In this document: piece after piece, positions 45,549 to 54,386 of the stretch
How positions within the stretch are numbered: position 1 is the stretch's first letter
Layout: every line of letters starts with the position of its first letter
Source: Sphingobacteriales bacterium
GTDB lineage: Bacteria; Bacteroidota; Bacteroidia; Chitinophagales; Chitinophagaceae
DNA: 64,000 bases
Assembly: GCA_016219985.1 (NCBI GenBank)
Contig: JACRJO010000009.1
Location: 1-64,000 of the forward strand
Reading direction: 5' to 3'
Made by a program: the position numbers and the translations under genes
Notes under the pieces: generated by a model
Seen by the model: the letters and a program-made list of their open reading frames with translations, nothing else
Database searches by the model: none
What the model was told of the DNA's origin: nothing

Positions 45549-46409
45549 ATGCAAAAAACAAATGAAAACCCTAAGGGCTTACTGAACAAAAAGTTGAAGA
45601 TAAAGGTTAACTCAAATGACAATCCTTATCCTTCTGCTGATATTAAACAAAAACAGCTTCAACCCCGCAGGCTGACTTCTTATTTCATTGTACTAATTGA
45701 CAGTGGCTCTATCACTTACAAACTGGACTTACAAGACATTACCCTTACGGATGGAGACTTGCTTTTTGCGATGCCCAATCAAATTTTTGTGCCCCCCGCC
45801 AAAACAAATAATTTAAAGTATTTCAAGGTACTGTTTGATGAAAATACATTGGCCTTGCTGCCGCAACACTTTTCGTTCCTGGTTAATCCGCTAAATTCGC
45901 AAATCATAACTTTAGACAATGCTGCCAGGGAACGTGTGAGAAAAGTTTTTGAAATTTTAAATCAGCTACTTTATACAGATAAACAGTTGACCGACTCGGA
46001 AATAATATTAGCCTACCTGCATTTGCTGTTATCAGAGTTGAACAGTGCGTATTTTAAAAATGAACCGGTCAATATTTTAAACACAAATTTATCAAAGTTT
46101 GTTGAGTTCAAATTAATGGTGGAAACCCATCTTACTGAACAACCATCGATCAAAACAATTGCCGAGAAAATGGCATTAACCACCAACAGTTTATACCGCC
46201 TCGTAAAAGAATATTCCGGCACATCGCCAAAGGATTTTTTCACAAACCGCCTGATGATGGAGGCCCAGCGGAAACTACGCTATTCTAATCTTTCTGTAAA
46301 AGAATTAGCGTATGAATTAGGGTTTAATGACCCCGACTATTTTTCAAGGTTTTTCAAAAAATGTACGGGAAAGAGTGTAAGTGACTTCTTACACAGTCAG
46401 GATTTGTAG
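45549..46409 (+). CDS. AraC-family transcriptional regulator
   Basis: 286 aa from the ATG at 45549 (an in-frame TTG four codons upstream is less likely). N-terminal cupin-like sensor (TSYFIVLIDSGSITYKLDLQ, GDLLFAMPNQIFVPPAK). C-terminal double helix-turn-helix: TIAEKMALTTNSLYRLVKEY, SGTSPKDFFTNRLMMEAQR and the signature VKELAYELGFNDPDYFSRFF. The SDR gene 78 bp downstream is the likely target. AT-rich, like the whole 42.3-48 kb block. Confidence 0.93.
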   Translation: MQKTNENPKGLLNKKLKIKVNSNDNPYPSADIKQKQLQPRRLTSYFIVLIDSGSITYKLDLQDITLTDGDLLFAMPNQIFVPPAKTNNLKYFKVLFDENTLALLPQHFSFLVNPLNSQIITLDNAARERVRKVFEILNQLLYTDKQLTDSEIILAYLHLLLSELNSAYFKNEPVNILNTNLSKFVEFKLMVETHLTEQPSIKTIAEKMALTTNSLYRLVKEYSGTSPKDFFTNRLMMEAQRKLRYSNLSVKELAYELGFNDPDYFSRFFKKCTGKSVSDFLHSQDL

Positions 46410-46453
46410 GGTAAATAAAACGATTTGTCCATTTCTTCATTTTTTTGGCCCTC

Positions 46454-46461
46454 TACTTTTG
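46454..46461 (+). promoter_or_regulatory. -7 box TACTTTTG for the SDR gene
   Basis: Full TAnnTTTG match, 26 bp before the ATG at 46488. No -33 TTG at 20 bp, consistent with an activator-dependent (AraC) promoter; this last point is inference. Confidence 0.5.
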
Positions 46462-46487
46462 CCTCATTATTATAAAACATTAAAAAA

Positions 46488-47225
46488 ATGAAGACAGCAT
46501 TAGTAACAGGAGCGAATAAGAGCATTGGCTTTGAAGTAACAAAGCAGCTTGCACAAAAAGGGATTTTTGTTTATCTCGGCAGCCGCAATTTGGAAAATGG
46601 CAGAAAAGCCATCAGTAAATTAAATGCAGAAGGCATCAACAATGTAGAGGCCATACAACTTGACGTAACAAATGATAAATCAGTACAGGAAGCCTGTGAA
46701 GCAATAGGCAAGAAAACAAACTCATTGGATATTCTTATCAACAATGCAGGAATTTACGGCGGCTATCCACAATCCGCATTTGACGCAACAGTAGAACAGT
46801 TCAAAGCAGCATACGACGCCAATGTTTATGGAGTGGTAAGAGTTACACAAGCATTTATTGATTTGCTGAAAAAATCTTCTGAACCTCGTGTCGTAAATGT
46901 AAGTTCAAGCCAAGGTTCAATTACTTTGCACAGCGACCCGTCTTACAAGTATTACGACTACAAAGGCGCCGTTTATCTTTCTTCAAAAGCAGCCCTGAAT
47001 ATGTACACAGTTGTATTGGCCTACGAACTAAAGGACACCATCTTTAAAGTAAACGCCGTTTGCCCAGGATATACAAAAACAGATTTTAATGGACACCGCG
47101 GACCCGGAACTGTTGAAGATGCCGGGAAACGAATAGTAAAATATGCCTTGATTGGTAAAGATGGACCGACAGGAAAATTCTTCAGTGAAGAAAACAATCC
47201 TGAAACAGGAGAGATCCCCTGGTAA
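46488..47225 (+). CDS. Short-chain dehydrogenase/reductase (SDR)
   Basis: 245 aa classical SDR. TGANKSIGFEV (nucleotide-binding Gly motif), LINNAGIYGG, catalytic Ser in VVNVSSSQGS and YLSSK (YxxxK), with NAVCPGYTKTDF after it. NAD(P)-dependent carbonyl or alcohol oxidoreductase similar to carbonyl reductases; the substrate is unknown. Forms a regulator-enzyme pair with the upstream AraC gene. A long imperfect palindrome begins 6 bases after its stop. Confidence 0.92.
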   Translation: MKTALVTGANKSIGFEVTKQLAQKGIFVYLGSRNLENGRKAISKLNAEGINNVEAIQLDVTNDKSVQEACEAIGKKTNSLDILINNAGIYGGYPQSAFDATVEQFKAAYDANVYGVVRVTQAFIDLLKKSSEPRVVNVSSSQGSITLHSDPSYKYYDYKGAVYLSSKAALNMYTVVLAYELKDTIFKVNAVCPGYTKTDFNGHRGPGTVEDAGKRIVKYALIGKDGPTGKFFSEENNPETGEIPW

Positions 47226-47230
47226 AAAAC

Positions 47231-47367
47231 AACGACCGCTAACATGGGCATGGCGCAATTCGGGGTTAAGCGCTTCAGGTGAAAATTATTTCTATCTTCG
47301 TAGTGTTCGGCTTCCTAGAAAGTGTGTGCTTAAAATTCCGCACTGCGCCAAGCCCAAACCGTTGTAT
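47231..47367. repeat. attC-like long imperfect palindrome after the SDR gene
   Basis: Arms GGGCATGGCGCA (47246-47257) and TGCGCCAAGCCC (47344-47355) pair in 11 of 12 positions. Pairing extends outward (CCGCTAACAT / AAACCGTTG-like) and inward (CGG..TTAAGCGC / GTGTGCTTAAAATTCCG). The whole folds as one hairpin with unpaired bases, like integron attC sites. The outer boxes CGCTAAC and GTTGTAT do not match the RYYYAAC/GTTRRRY consensus exactly. No integrase gene is in the window. Confidence 0.5.
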
Positions 47368-47408
47368 ATTATTTGAAAGTCAACCCGTTACTACTTTAAG
47401 GATAACCA

Positions 47409-47975
47409 TTGAAGCAGACATTATGTAAAAGAATAGCTGCTGACTTAAAAGAAAGTCAAATTGACCGGAAAGTCATCGTCGCGTTTATCCCCATTGCCTT
47501 TTTCACTTATTTCTTTCATGAATCCGGGCATTGGATATTTGGCGTATTTACAGGAAATGACATGCTAATAAGTCTAAACAACTCGTCTCCCAAAAATGGT
47601 CATTTCATACATGATTCAGATGCTTTATGGTCTGCCATCGGCGGGCCTGCTTTTACCGTACTCCAGGGATTACTATTTTTACTGCTTACCTCGCTAACGA
47701 AATCCATTTATTCGTATTCACTCGTTTTCTTTGCTGTATTTTCCCGGCTTTTCTCCATCCTTTTTGGAGGAGTGAATCTCCAGGATGAGGCAAGGATCGC
47801 ATCCATGCTGGACATCCATAAATACCTGGTTGTATCCATAATAGCAACGATACTGCTCCTGATTTTATGGAAATCTACCCGGATCATGAAATTAGACATG
47901 AAAGCCGTGGGGTATTTTACTGTTCTGGGAGTGTATGCAATACTTATCGTAATTGGAATAAACGGGTTATTATGA
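47409..47975 (+). CDS. M50-like membrane metalloprotease or M50-fold membrane protein
   Basis: 188 aa using a TTG start at 47409; an in-frame stop lies at 47403-47405, and there is no ATG before the domain. About four hydrophobic segments. HESGH (HExxH zinc motif) lies in the first transmembrane segment (FFTYFFHESGHWIFG), followed by GGPAFTVLQGLLFLL as in M50 peptidases, and a possible third ligand in GGVNLQDEARI. Intramembrane protease activity is possible but not certain. AT-rich; probably accessory. Confidence 0.65.
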   Translation: MKQTLCKRIAADLKESQIDRKVIVAFIPIAFFTYFFHESGHWIFGVFTGNDMLISLNNSSPKNGHFIHDSDALWSAIGGPAFTVLQGLLFLLLTSLTKSIYSYSLVFFAVFSRLFSILFGGVNLQDEARIASMLDIHKYLVVSIIATILLLILWKSTRIMKLDMKAVGYFTVLGVYAILIVIGINGLL

Positions 47976-48184
47976 CCGGGTAATCCAAAGAGCGCAGGAA
48001 GAAGCAAAAAATGCGCAGGCGGAATATAACCCTCATTATTTCCCTGTCCCACCCCAGCCCGCGAAGAGCATCCCCGCTAAGTAGCTGTACAAAAGGAATA
48101 TAAACCCGCCCTGCTGCCCGTTTGCAATTTCCTTTTAATTACTGTATCATTATACCGCAATTAAACCTGGTCAACCAGTTCTTA

Positions 48185-48901
48185 ATGGAAAATTCAACCC
48201 CCAGCCCGCCCGTTACCCCGGATATCGAAACCTTCCGGCGGATCCGGAAATCCATCGGCATTCTCGGCGTTTCCCTGCCGGTGGTGCTGGTATTGTTCTC
48301 CCTGGTCCCCTTCTTTCATACCCGTATCCAGCCCTCCATCAGCCACTATTATCATACGAACCTGCGTGACCTGTTTACCGGCGTATTATGCGCCGTCGGG
48401 CTGTTCCTGCTCCGGTACAAGGGACATTACAATAAAGTATTCTGGAAAAACGACAGCCTGCTGACCAATATAGCCGGGGTCATGGCTTTCGGGGTGGCTT
48501 TCTTCCCCACCGGCCCGGTGCAGTGTGCGGATAAAATACACACATTGATCCCCTTCTGCTATTCCTGGCTGGGCTGGCTGCACTATGGGTTTGCCGGGGT
48601 ATTCTTCCTGGCCCTGTCCATCATCTCCATTTGCGTGTTCACCATCGGGCAAAAAACAGAAGCCTCCGTAAAAACCAGCCTTTACAATGAAAACCATATC
48701 TATAAAACCTGCGGCTATCTAATGCTGCTCTTTTTTGTACTGACCCCTGTTTGCGATATTTTTAATTGTTTCAATTATTCCACGATTACTTTTGAGGCCC
48801 TGATGCTTTTTGCCTTCGGCATTTCCTGGCTTATCAAGGGCCGTATCCTTGGGGATAAGGGGAAGATCGGGCGCCACCTGTACAATGAAATAAATAAATG
48901 A
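48185..48901 (+). CDS. Multi-pass membrane protein, uncharacterised
   Basis: 238 aa from the ATG at 48185. About six to seven predicted transmembrane helices (SIGILGVSLPVVLVLFSLVP, LFTGVLCAVGLFLL, LTNIAGVMAFGVAFFPTG, YGFAGVFFLALSIISICVFT, GYLMLLFFVLTPVCDIF, EALMLFAFGISWLIKG). The conserved-looking stretch SISHYYHTNLRDLFTG is also present in other uncharacterised proteins of this kind. I do not recognise a function. Confidence 0.7.
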   Translation: MENSTPSPPVTPDIETFRRIRKSIGILGVSLPVVLVLFSLVPFFHTRIQPSISHYYHTNLRDLFTGVLCAVGLFLLRYKGHYNKVFWKNDSLLTNIAGVMAFGVAFFPTGPVQCADKIHTLIPFCYSWLGWLHYGFAGVFFLALSIISICVFTIGQKTEASVKTSLYNENHIYKTCGYLMLLFFVLTPVCDIFNCFNYSTITFEALMLFAFGISWLIKGRILGDKGKIGRHLYNEINK

Positions 48902-48938
48902 ATGAACCGCCCGCCCGCAAAGGATGTCCGCAGTATGA

Positions 48939-49001
48939 AGTATCATCTTCAAATGGGAATCCGGTAACGCCACGGCAGTTGAAATAACCGATTATCACTA
49001 A
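48939..49001 (+). pseudogene. C-terminal remnant of a HigB toxin gene
   Basis: I read SIIFKWESGNATAVEITDYH then a stop, in the frame that ends 10 bases before the higA ATG. This is the conserved C-terminus of HigB toxins (RIIFRFEDG... DYH). An in-frame TGA at 48936-48938 and the close preceding gene show that the rest of the toxin is gone. Confidence 0.75.
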
Positions 49002-49011
49002 ACCAAATTTT

Positions 49012-49302
49012 ATGCCCAGACTTAACAATATACATCCGGGTGAGATTCTGCTCGAAGAGTTCCTGGTACCGCTTCAAATATCCGCCTATAAACTGTCAAA
49101 GGATATTGAAATTCCTCAAACCCGGATTTCAGAAATTATTAAGGGCAACAGAAGAATAACAGCAGATACGGCTTTACGCCTCAGCAGGTATTTTGGAAAT
49201 TCAGCAAAATTCTGGCTGGGACTTCAGGACGATTTTGACATTGAAGAGGAATTATTGTCCAAGGGTGATTCCCTGAAATCCATCAAATCCTTCGGCTCTT
49301 AA
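49012..49302 (+). CDS. HigA-family antitoxin (orphan)
   Basis: 96 aa. Classic HigA N-terminus HPGEILLEEFLVPLQISAYK and XRE helix-turn-helix DIEIPQTRISEIIKGNRRIT, then LRLSRYFGNSAKFWLGLQDD. Only a 20-codon remnant of the HigB partner is left upstream, so the antitoxin is an orphan. It could survive as a repressor or as an anti-addiction factor; that is inference. Confidence 0.9.
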   Translation: MPRLNNIHPGEILLEEFLVPLQISAYKLSKDIEIPQTRISEIIKGNRRITADTALRLSRYFGNSAKFWLGLQDDFDIEEELLSKGDSLKSIKSFGS

Positions 49303-49444
49303 GCCGCCTGACGGCACCCGGGAACGGCCCTGGCAGCTCCTTTTCAAAATATCCCTTTTTCCGGGGATAGGTCATGCCCGCTTATTCCGCCATTTTAGTA
49401 CTTTAAAGCCGGAATGCCGGTCTGTTCCGCAAAACTCATCAATT

Positions 49445-51511
49445 ATGAAGAAGTCAAGTTGCGCCCGCCTCTTTTCCTGCCTGCTGCCCGTTCTTTTTGC
49501 CTGCCTCGCCGGGCCCGCCCAAACCCTGCAGGGCAAATACATCCTGATCAGGGACGATAACGGCGCCACGGCCAAAACCGGGGCGGAGATCAGCCTGAGT
49601 TTTGCCGCCAACGGGACTTTTAAACTGAAAGCGGTCATGCCGGGACAAACCATAGATGATAACGGCACGTATAAGATCAGCGGCAGCACGATCACGATCG
49701 CTTTTAAAGAAATGGAACAGGGCAAACAAAGCGGTCCCTATTCCCTTTCCAATGGCACCCTCACTCTTCCCTTCCGGATGCTGAACAATGTAAAAGGCAG
49801 TTCCACCTGGCAACTGGCCGGCAGTTCCTTTGTCCCCACCGGCACCGTGGAGGAAGTGATCAAACGGAATATGGAAGGCGTGCAGAAGATCACCAAATAC
49901 ACCGACAAAGTGGATGCCTGGGCGAAAGCTGATGCAAAAAAATACAAGGGCGGGCTGGCCGAAGCCTACTATGTAATGGGTAACCTTTTTTATTTCAAAA
50001 ACTTCCGGCCTGATGCGCTTTACGCCTTTGCCAAAGCCGCTCAGCTGAAACCCACGAATGCCCTTTACCTGAACAACCTGTCCAGCATGATCATGGACTA
50101 TAGCAAGTACAGCGATGCCGTGATCCTGCTGAAAGAGGTCACTAAACAGTTCCCCAACCTCGCTTCGCCCTGGGGTAACCTGGCGATCGCCCAATTAAAG
50201 ATGGCTAATTATTCCGCAGCTGATTCCGCCATCCGTATCGCCCGTCGCCTCGACCCGGATAACGGGCTTTATTGCTATACGGGTGGCAAGATCAAGGAAG
50301 CAAAGGGGGACAAGGCCGGCGCCCAGCAGGATTTTGGCCAGGCCTGGGACCAGGGCTATGCGGGAGAAGGAAGGGAAGGCGGAAAGAATAAATCAGTGGC
50401 GAAGAAAAATGCTAATCCAAACCCGGTAAAAAGCCCGTCGAAAACAAAGGGCGAGGAAAAAAGGGATAAGATCGCCCAATGGGAGGGACATTATGAGGCC
50501 AATGCCGTGAGCGCCCGCTCGGGCGAAACCGCGCAGGAAGCCAATACCACATTCGGGAAAGACCTGGCTACCACCCGGATTAATTTGCAAACATTGTCCT
50601 GCGCCAAAGAATTTTCGATGGATATCAGCAAATCAGGAATGATCACCGGTAACGGGAAAGTGATGTATGTGTACCAGGGATCGGCCAACGGGCCGGTTAC
50701 CGGTTTGGCGCCGGGCCCGATTGCGGCTATGCATGGGGGTTTTGGCACCAACCTGAAAGACGGGTTCCAGATCCGCGACTGGAGCTTCAGCGGCACCGTG
50801 GACGAAGAGGGTAATGTGGAGATCAACGGACTGCCTTCGGGCGAGCTGGACCTGTACAATGTGGGGAAATGGCAAAAGATCAAAACCTGGTCACCCCTGC
50901 CGCCCGATGCAGCGGGACCGGCCATGAAGGGTCCCTTCCATATGAAACTGGTGAATGATGCGAAAATGGGACCGGTGATTAAAGTGGACCAATACCTGGA
51001 ACTGGGCGATAAACTGATCCGCAAAGTACATTACCGCGCCTATATCTACCGGACCAATGATAATATTACCCCGGATTGCCAGACCCTCGGCGCAGATCCG
51101 CAGCCCCAGTGTCCCGCCAGTGAGTTCATCAAGACCAAGGTGGCATTTAATCCCAATGAGCATATCAGCATTGAACAATCCACCACGTATACCAAGGGCG
51201 ATAATGGCAGTGGCGTGCAGTCGCAGCAGGAGATGGCCGTGAACGTGGTGAGTGAACACGAGATCGGCATGCTGAAAGGGGCCGCGGAATACCACCAGGA
51301 TGGCAGTTTCGAATTATCCGTCGGGATTGGGGTGGATACCGAGGACCTGACCCATGGCGGGCCTTTCAAATTAGGAGAAAAACTGGACCTGATCTATGAC
51401 AGTAAATGCGGATGGGGAGTAAAAGCCAGCGCCAGCGCGGAAATGGGAGGCTACGGGAGCAAAACCTCTGCGTCGGTGGAAGGAGTGATTTTCTTTAACA
51501 AAGGACTCTGA
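49445..51511 (+). CDS. Exported TPR protein with lipocalin-like N-terminus
   Basis: 688 aa. Signal peptide ends near GPAQTLQG. Residues 28-125 form a lipocalin/META-like barrel (GKYILIRDDNGATAKTGAEI ... SLSNGTLTLPFRM). Residues about 175-300 are TPR helices (AEAYYVMGNLFYFKNFRPDA, DALYAFAKAAQLKPTNALYL, SPWGNLAIAQLKMANYSAAD). A Lys-rich linker leads to a C-terminal region of beta structure and unknown function. No catalytic motif. A surface or periplasmic scaffold role is a guess. Confidence 0.7.
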   Translation: MKKSSCARLFSCLLPVLFACLAGPAQTLQGKYILIRDDNGATAKTGAEISLSFAANGTFKLKAVMPGQTIDDNGTYKISGSTITIAFKEMEQGKQSGPYSLSNGTLTLPFRMLNNVKGSSTWQLAGSSFVPTGTVEEVIKRNMEGVQKITKYTDKVDAWAKADAKKYKGGLAEAYYVMGNLFYFKNFRPDALYAFAKAAQLKPTNALYLNNLSSMIMDYSKYSDAVILLKEVTKQFPNLASPWGNLAIAQLKMANYSAADSAIRIARRLDPDNGLYCYTGGKIKEAKGDKAGAQQDFGQAWDQGYAGEGREGGKNKSVAKKNANPNPVKSPSKTKGEEKRDKIAQWEGHYEANAVSARSGETAQEANTTFGKDLATTRINLQTLSCAKEFSMDISKSGMITGNGKVMYVYQGSANGPVTGLAPGPIAAMHGGFGTNLKDGFQIRDWSFSGTVDEEGNVEINGLPSGELDLYNVGKWQKIKTWSPLPPDAAGPAMKGPFHMKLVNDAKMGPVIKVDQYLELGDKLIRKVHYRAYIYRTNDNITPDCQTLGADPQPQCPASEFIKTKVAFNPNEHISIEQSTTYTKGDNGSGVQSQQEMAVNVVSEHEIGMLKGAAEYHQDGSFELSVGIGVDTEDLTHGGPFKLGEKLDLIYDSKCGWGVKASASAEMGGYGSKTSASVEGVIFFNKGL

Positions 51512-51518
51512 CGCGGGG

Positions 51519-52154
51519 TCAATCCGGCAGGACCTTTACCCGGATATTTTTATAGAACACGGTGCTTCCCGGATCATGCCCCTGCAGGGCGAAGGTGCCG
51601 GAAGAAAGGACTCTTTCTTTCATGCCTTCTTCCCGTTGTACAAGGTCCGGCTCGGTATAATCCACCACCTGTTTGTCGTTGATGGCAACGGTGATCCGCT
51701 TTCCCTTTACGACAATATGCAGGGTAAACCATTCCTTGTCCTTTACTACGGTTTCCTTTACATCCTGTATGGCCCAGAGGCTGCCGGTGCGGCGCCAGTC
51801 GGTATGGGAATTGTTTACCTGCACCTCGTATCCCTTCTTTGGCCAGCCGGCTTCCTGGTATTGTGTATGAAAATAAATCCCGGAATTGGAACCGGGCAGG
51901 GTCATCACTTCGGCTTTGAATTCAAAGTTCTTAAAATTATGAAGGGCTGTTTCGCCTGTGTAATACAAATGCGCCACATTCCCGTTGACTTTAATCGCAT
52001 TGCTCTCAATAGAAAAACTGGCGGCATTCGCACCCACTTTCCAGCCATCAAGGCTCCGGCCGTCGGATAAGATCACCCATTCGTCTTTACCGGGCTGAAA
52101 GGAACCCAATGTAAGGAAGGTGACAAGGAGGAAGGAGTACCCTAAGCGCCGCAT
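51519..52154 (-). CDS. DUF1080 (3-keto-disaccharide hydrolase-like) exported protein
   Basis: 211 aa. Signal peptide about 20 residues. LamG-like jelly roll of the DUF1080 family: WVILSDGRSLDGWKVG, FEFKAEVMTLPGSNSGIYFH, KGYEVQVNNSHTDWRRTGSL, WFTLHIVVKGKRITVAINDK and FALQGHDPGSTVFYKNIRVK. Some members hydrolyse 3-keto-glycosides made by GFO/IDH dehydrogenases. Convergent with the preceding TPR gene (7-bp gap). Confidence 0.88.
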   Translation of the reverse strand: MRRLGYSFLLVTFLTLGSFQPGKDEWVILSDGRSLDGWKVGANAASFSIESNAIKVNGNVAHLYYTGETALHNFKNFEFKAEVMTLPGSNSGIYFHTQYQEAGWPKKGYEVQVNNSHTDWRRTGSLWAIQDVKETVVKDKEWFTLHIVVKGKRITVAINDKQVVDYTEPDLVQREEGMKERVLSSGTFALQGHDPGSTVFYKNIRVKVLPD

Positions 52155-52178
52155 AGCTGCCTGGTTTGAAGTGGAAAG

Positions 52179-52811
52179 CTACTTTATTTTTTCTTTTGGC
52201 CGCTTGGGTACCGGCGCATTATCCTTCCAGCGCCAGAGATGGAGGCAGGCATAGGTCCGGTAAGGGCTCCATTTAGCGGATACCTGCAGCAGTTTTTCCC
52301 GGAACTGTTTTTTATCGCTGTTGTCCAGTTTGTACAGGCTGATCATCGCATTCTGGATACCGAGGTCATCCACGGCAAACACATCTTCCCGGCCAAGGGC
52401 GAACATGAGCAGCATCTCCACGGTCCAGCGGCCCACTCCCTTTATTTGGGTGAGATAAGCAATCACTTCCTCGTTTTCCATTTTATACAGTTTCTTCGCG
52501 TCCATGCCCTGCTCCAGTTCAAACTGCGCCACATTCTTTACATAATTCACCTTGGCGTTGCTGAGCCCGATGCCCCGCAGTTGCTCAAAGGGCGTATCCA
52601 GGATCTGTTGCGGGTTGGGCTCTTTGCCATTGTACAAAGCGATAAACCGCTTATAGATCACGTCCGCCACCTTGGTACTCAGCTGCTGGCTCATGATGGA
52701 GGCGCAGAGATAGATGCAGATATTCTTTCTTTTCTTCAGCTGGTGCGGTTCGGCCGCCCCAAGCAGTTTCTTCAGTTTTTTATCTTTTGATAAATGAGCG
52801 ATGTAGTCCAT
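52179..52811 (-). CDS. DNA-3-methyladenine glycosylase II family (AlkA-like HhH-GPD)
   Basis: 210 aa. Removes alkylated bases in base-excision repair. Helix-hairpin-helix IKGVGRWTVEMLLMFALGRE, catalytic Asp in DVFAVDDLGIQNAM, and C-terminal WSPYRTYACLHLWRW. The N-terminal TBP-like domain of E. coli AlkA is absent, as in the short branch. A second HhH-GPD gene of the same type lies at 62502-63137. Confidence 0.9.
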   Translation of the reverse strand: MDYIAHLSKDKKLKKLLGAAEPHQLKKRKNICIYLCASIMSQQLSTKVADVIYKRFIALYNGKEPNPQQILDTPFEQLRGIGLSNAKVNYVKNVAQFELEQGMDAKKLYKMENEEVIAYLTQIKGVGRWTVEMLLMFALGREDVFAVDDLGIQNAMISLYKLDNSDKKQFREKLLQVSAKWSPYRTYACLHLWRWKDNAPVPKRPKEKIK

Positions 52812-52856
52812 GATGGTAAATTAGTATCAAGTTAACTATCTTTTGAGATATCCCAA

Positions 52857-52985
52857 TGAGCTGCGAGTTCTGAGCTGCGAGCTATGAGCTATGAGCTGCG
52901 AGTTGCGAGACCGATAGTTCGATGGCTGACTACAGGTCTCAGGGTTCAGGGTAATTTTTGAAAGTGACATTTAAAATTAACACAG
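52857..52985 (+). repeat. R2 element with conserved tail, upstream of alkA-like gene
   Basis: Eight units GAGCTGC, GAGTTCT, GAGCTGC, GAGCTAT, GAGCTAT, GAGCTGC, GAGTTGC, GAGACCG, then about 45 bp and the tail AATTTTTGAAAGTGACATTT. It is the same composite element as at 25345-25460, here filling the space between the serine-hydrolase stop (minus strand) and the alkA-like start. Confidence 0.75.
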
Positions 52986-52986
52986 C

Positions 52987-54204
52987 TTAGTTTAAATACT
53001 TTAGTATGGTTTCAAAAATTTTCCTGCGAAGCGGATTCAGGTTATAATATTCTCTGGAGGGCAGCAGGCCCCTTTGCTGCCGGTTCACGAGCAGGATAAC
53101 GGATAGCTGACGGGAAGGTACAACCGCAATACTGGTGCCGGTAAAACCCGTGTGCCCGAAACTGCCCTCCGGCGCATTCTTCATAAAAGAGTTGGCCGTA
53201 TCCATCATCCAGCCCAGCCCGTTATTAAACTGATCCTTTGTCAGAAACAGGTCCCTTGTCTTTTTGCTGATCAGCCCGTTTGGCTTCTTCTCCAGCAACA
53301 GGTCCACCAGCTTTTGCAGGTCCTGCACGGTGGAAAACAGGCCCGCAGCCCCGTTCACCCCTTCACAGGCATACCAGCAGTTGCCGTCATTCACTTCTCC
53401 CCTCAATGTATAATGCCGCCAGCCATTCCACTGGTCCGGGCTAATCTCTTTAAAAACAAACCCGAGGCTGCTGTCGTGCACCATCCGGTATTCGTAGGGA
53501 TTGCCATACGAACTGGGTGCGATCTTTTTCCTGTCGCGGTAAAGCGCCGGCCGGTACAGGGTATTCCGCATACCAAGGGGGGAGAAAATATGTTCCTTCT
53601 CAAATTGTTCCAGGGATTGTCCGGACACTGTTTCTATGATCTGCCCCAGTAGGATAAAGCCCAGGTCACTGTAATGCCTTTCCCTTCCCACCGGGTATTT
53701 CAGCGGCAGGGAAGCGACCAGGGCATAGGTTTCCTCCTTTGTATGGGCCCGGTAATAAAGCGGGTACCATTCATGCAGGCCGCCTGTATGTGTGAGAAGC
53801 TCGCGGATCCTGATCTCCTTTTTATCCGGCGCATTGAAGGCAGGTATGTATTTTCCCACGGGATCATCCGGGTGCAGTTTCCCCTGATCTGTAAGCAGCA
53901 TGATGGAGGTCGTAGTACCAATAACCTTGGTTAGGGAAGCGATATCGTAAAGATGATGTATGGTCAGCGGTTCGGGGTTGCTGGCCAGCTTTCCCGATGA
54001 GTCAAAGCGGGAAGCATAGCCAACTGCCTTGCTGTACATTATTTTACCCTGCTGTTTTACCTGGAGTACGGCCCCGGGGATCAGCAGGGAGTCGGACTGA
54101 TTTTGCAGCAGGAGGTCCAGCTCCTTCCCCAACAGCTTATGCGATTGCCCCAGCCCCGGTAAAGAACAGCATAGCAACCATATCAGTACGTTTATTTTTT
54201 GCAT
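52987..54204 (-). CDS. Beta-lactamase/serine hydrolase family protein (class C fold)
   Basis: 405 aa from the ATG at 54204, which gives a clean signal peptide (MQKINVLIWLLCCSLPGLGQ). SxxK in DIASLTKVIGTT gives the nucleophile Ser; the second motif reads YSDLG where YxN is usual (Asn to Asp); the third is GHTGFTG. It belongs to the AmpC/EstB/penicillin-binding-related esterases and peptidases, periplasmic. The substrate is unknown; a true beta-lactamase is unlikely. Confidence 0.88.
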   Translation of the reverse strand: MQKINVLIWLLCCSLPGLGQSHKLLGKELDLLLQNQSDSLLIPGAVLQVKQQGKIMYSKAVGYASRFDSSGKLASNPEPLTIHHLYDIASLTKVIGTTTSIMLLTDQGKLHPDDPVGKYIPAFNAPDKKEIRIRELLTHTGGLHEWYPLYYRAHTKEETYALVASLPLKYPVGRERHYSDLGFILLGQIIETVSGQSLEQFEKEHIFSPLGMRNTLYRPALYRDRKKIAPSSYGNPYEYRMVHDSSLGFVFKEISPDQWNGWRHYTLRGEVNDGNCWYACEGVNGAAGLFSTVQDLQKLVDLLLEKKPNGLISKKTRDLFLTKDQFNNGLGWMMDTANSFMKNAPEGSFGHTGFTGTSIAVVPSRQLSVILLVNRQQRGLLPSREYYNLNPLRRKIFETILKYLN

Positions 54205-54386
54205 ATACATACCCGTCAACTTATCAACCCGTCAACCCTTAAACTCCGTAATTCCCTTACTAAAAAACCGGCTTCACAAATCATTTCCGCCCAGAGCCGG
54301 CTGACTAAATATAGCCCATTTTGTCAACCAGGGAACATCGTTATTGCAGGAAATTATTTACTTTGTATATAATTCAGGCTTACCAT

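Noticed and set aside
47231..47367. Genuine integron attC with cassette array
   Set aside because: Outer boxes do not match the consensus exactly, no integrase is present and only one copy was found; kept as attC-like only.
52987..54204. Class C beta-lactamase resistance gene
   Set aside because: Only the general fold motifs fit; the second motif is YSD and the protein resembles broad serine hydrolases, so no resistance function is claimed.
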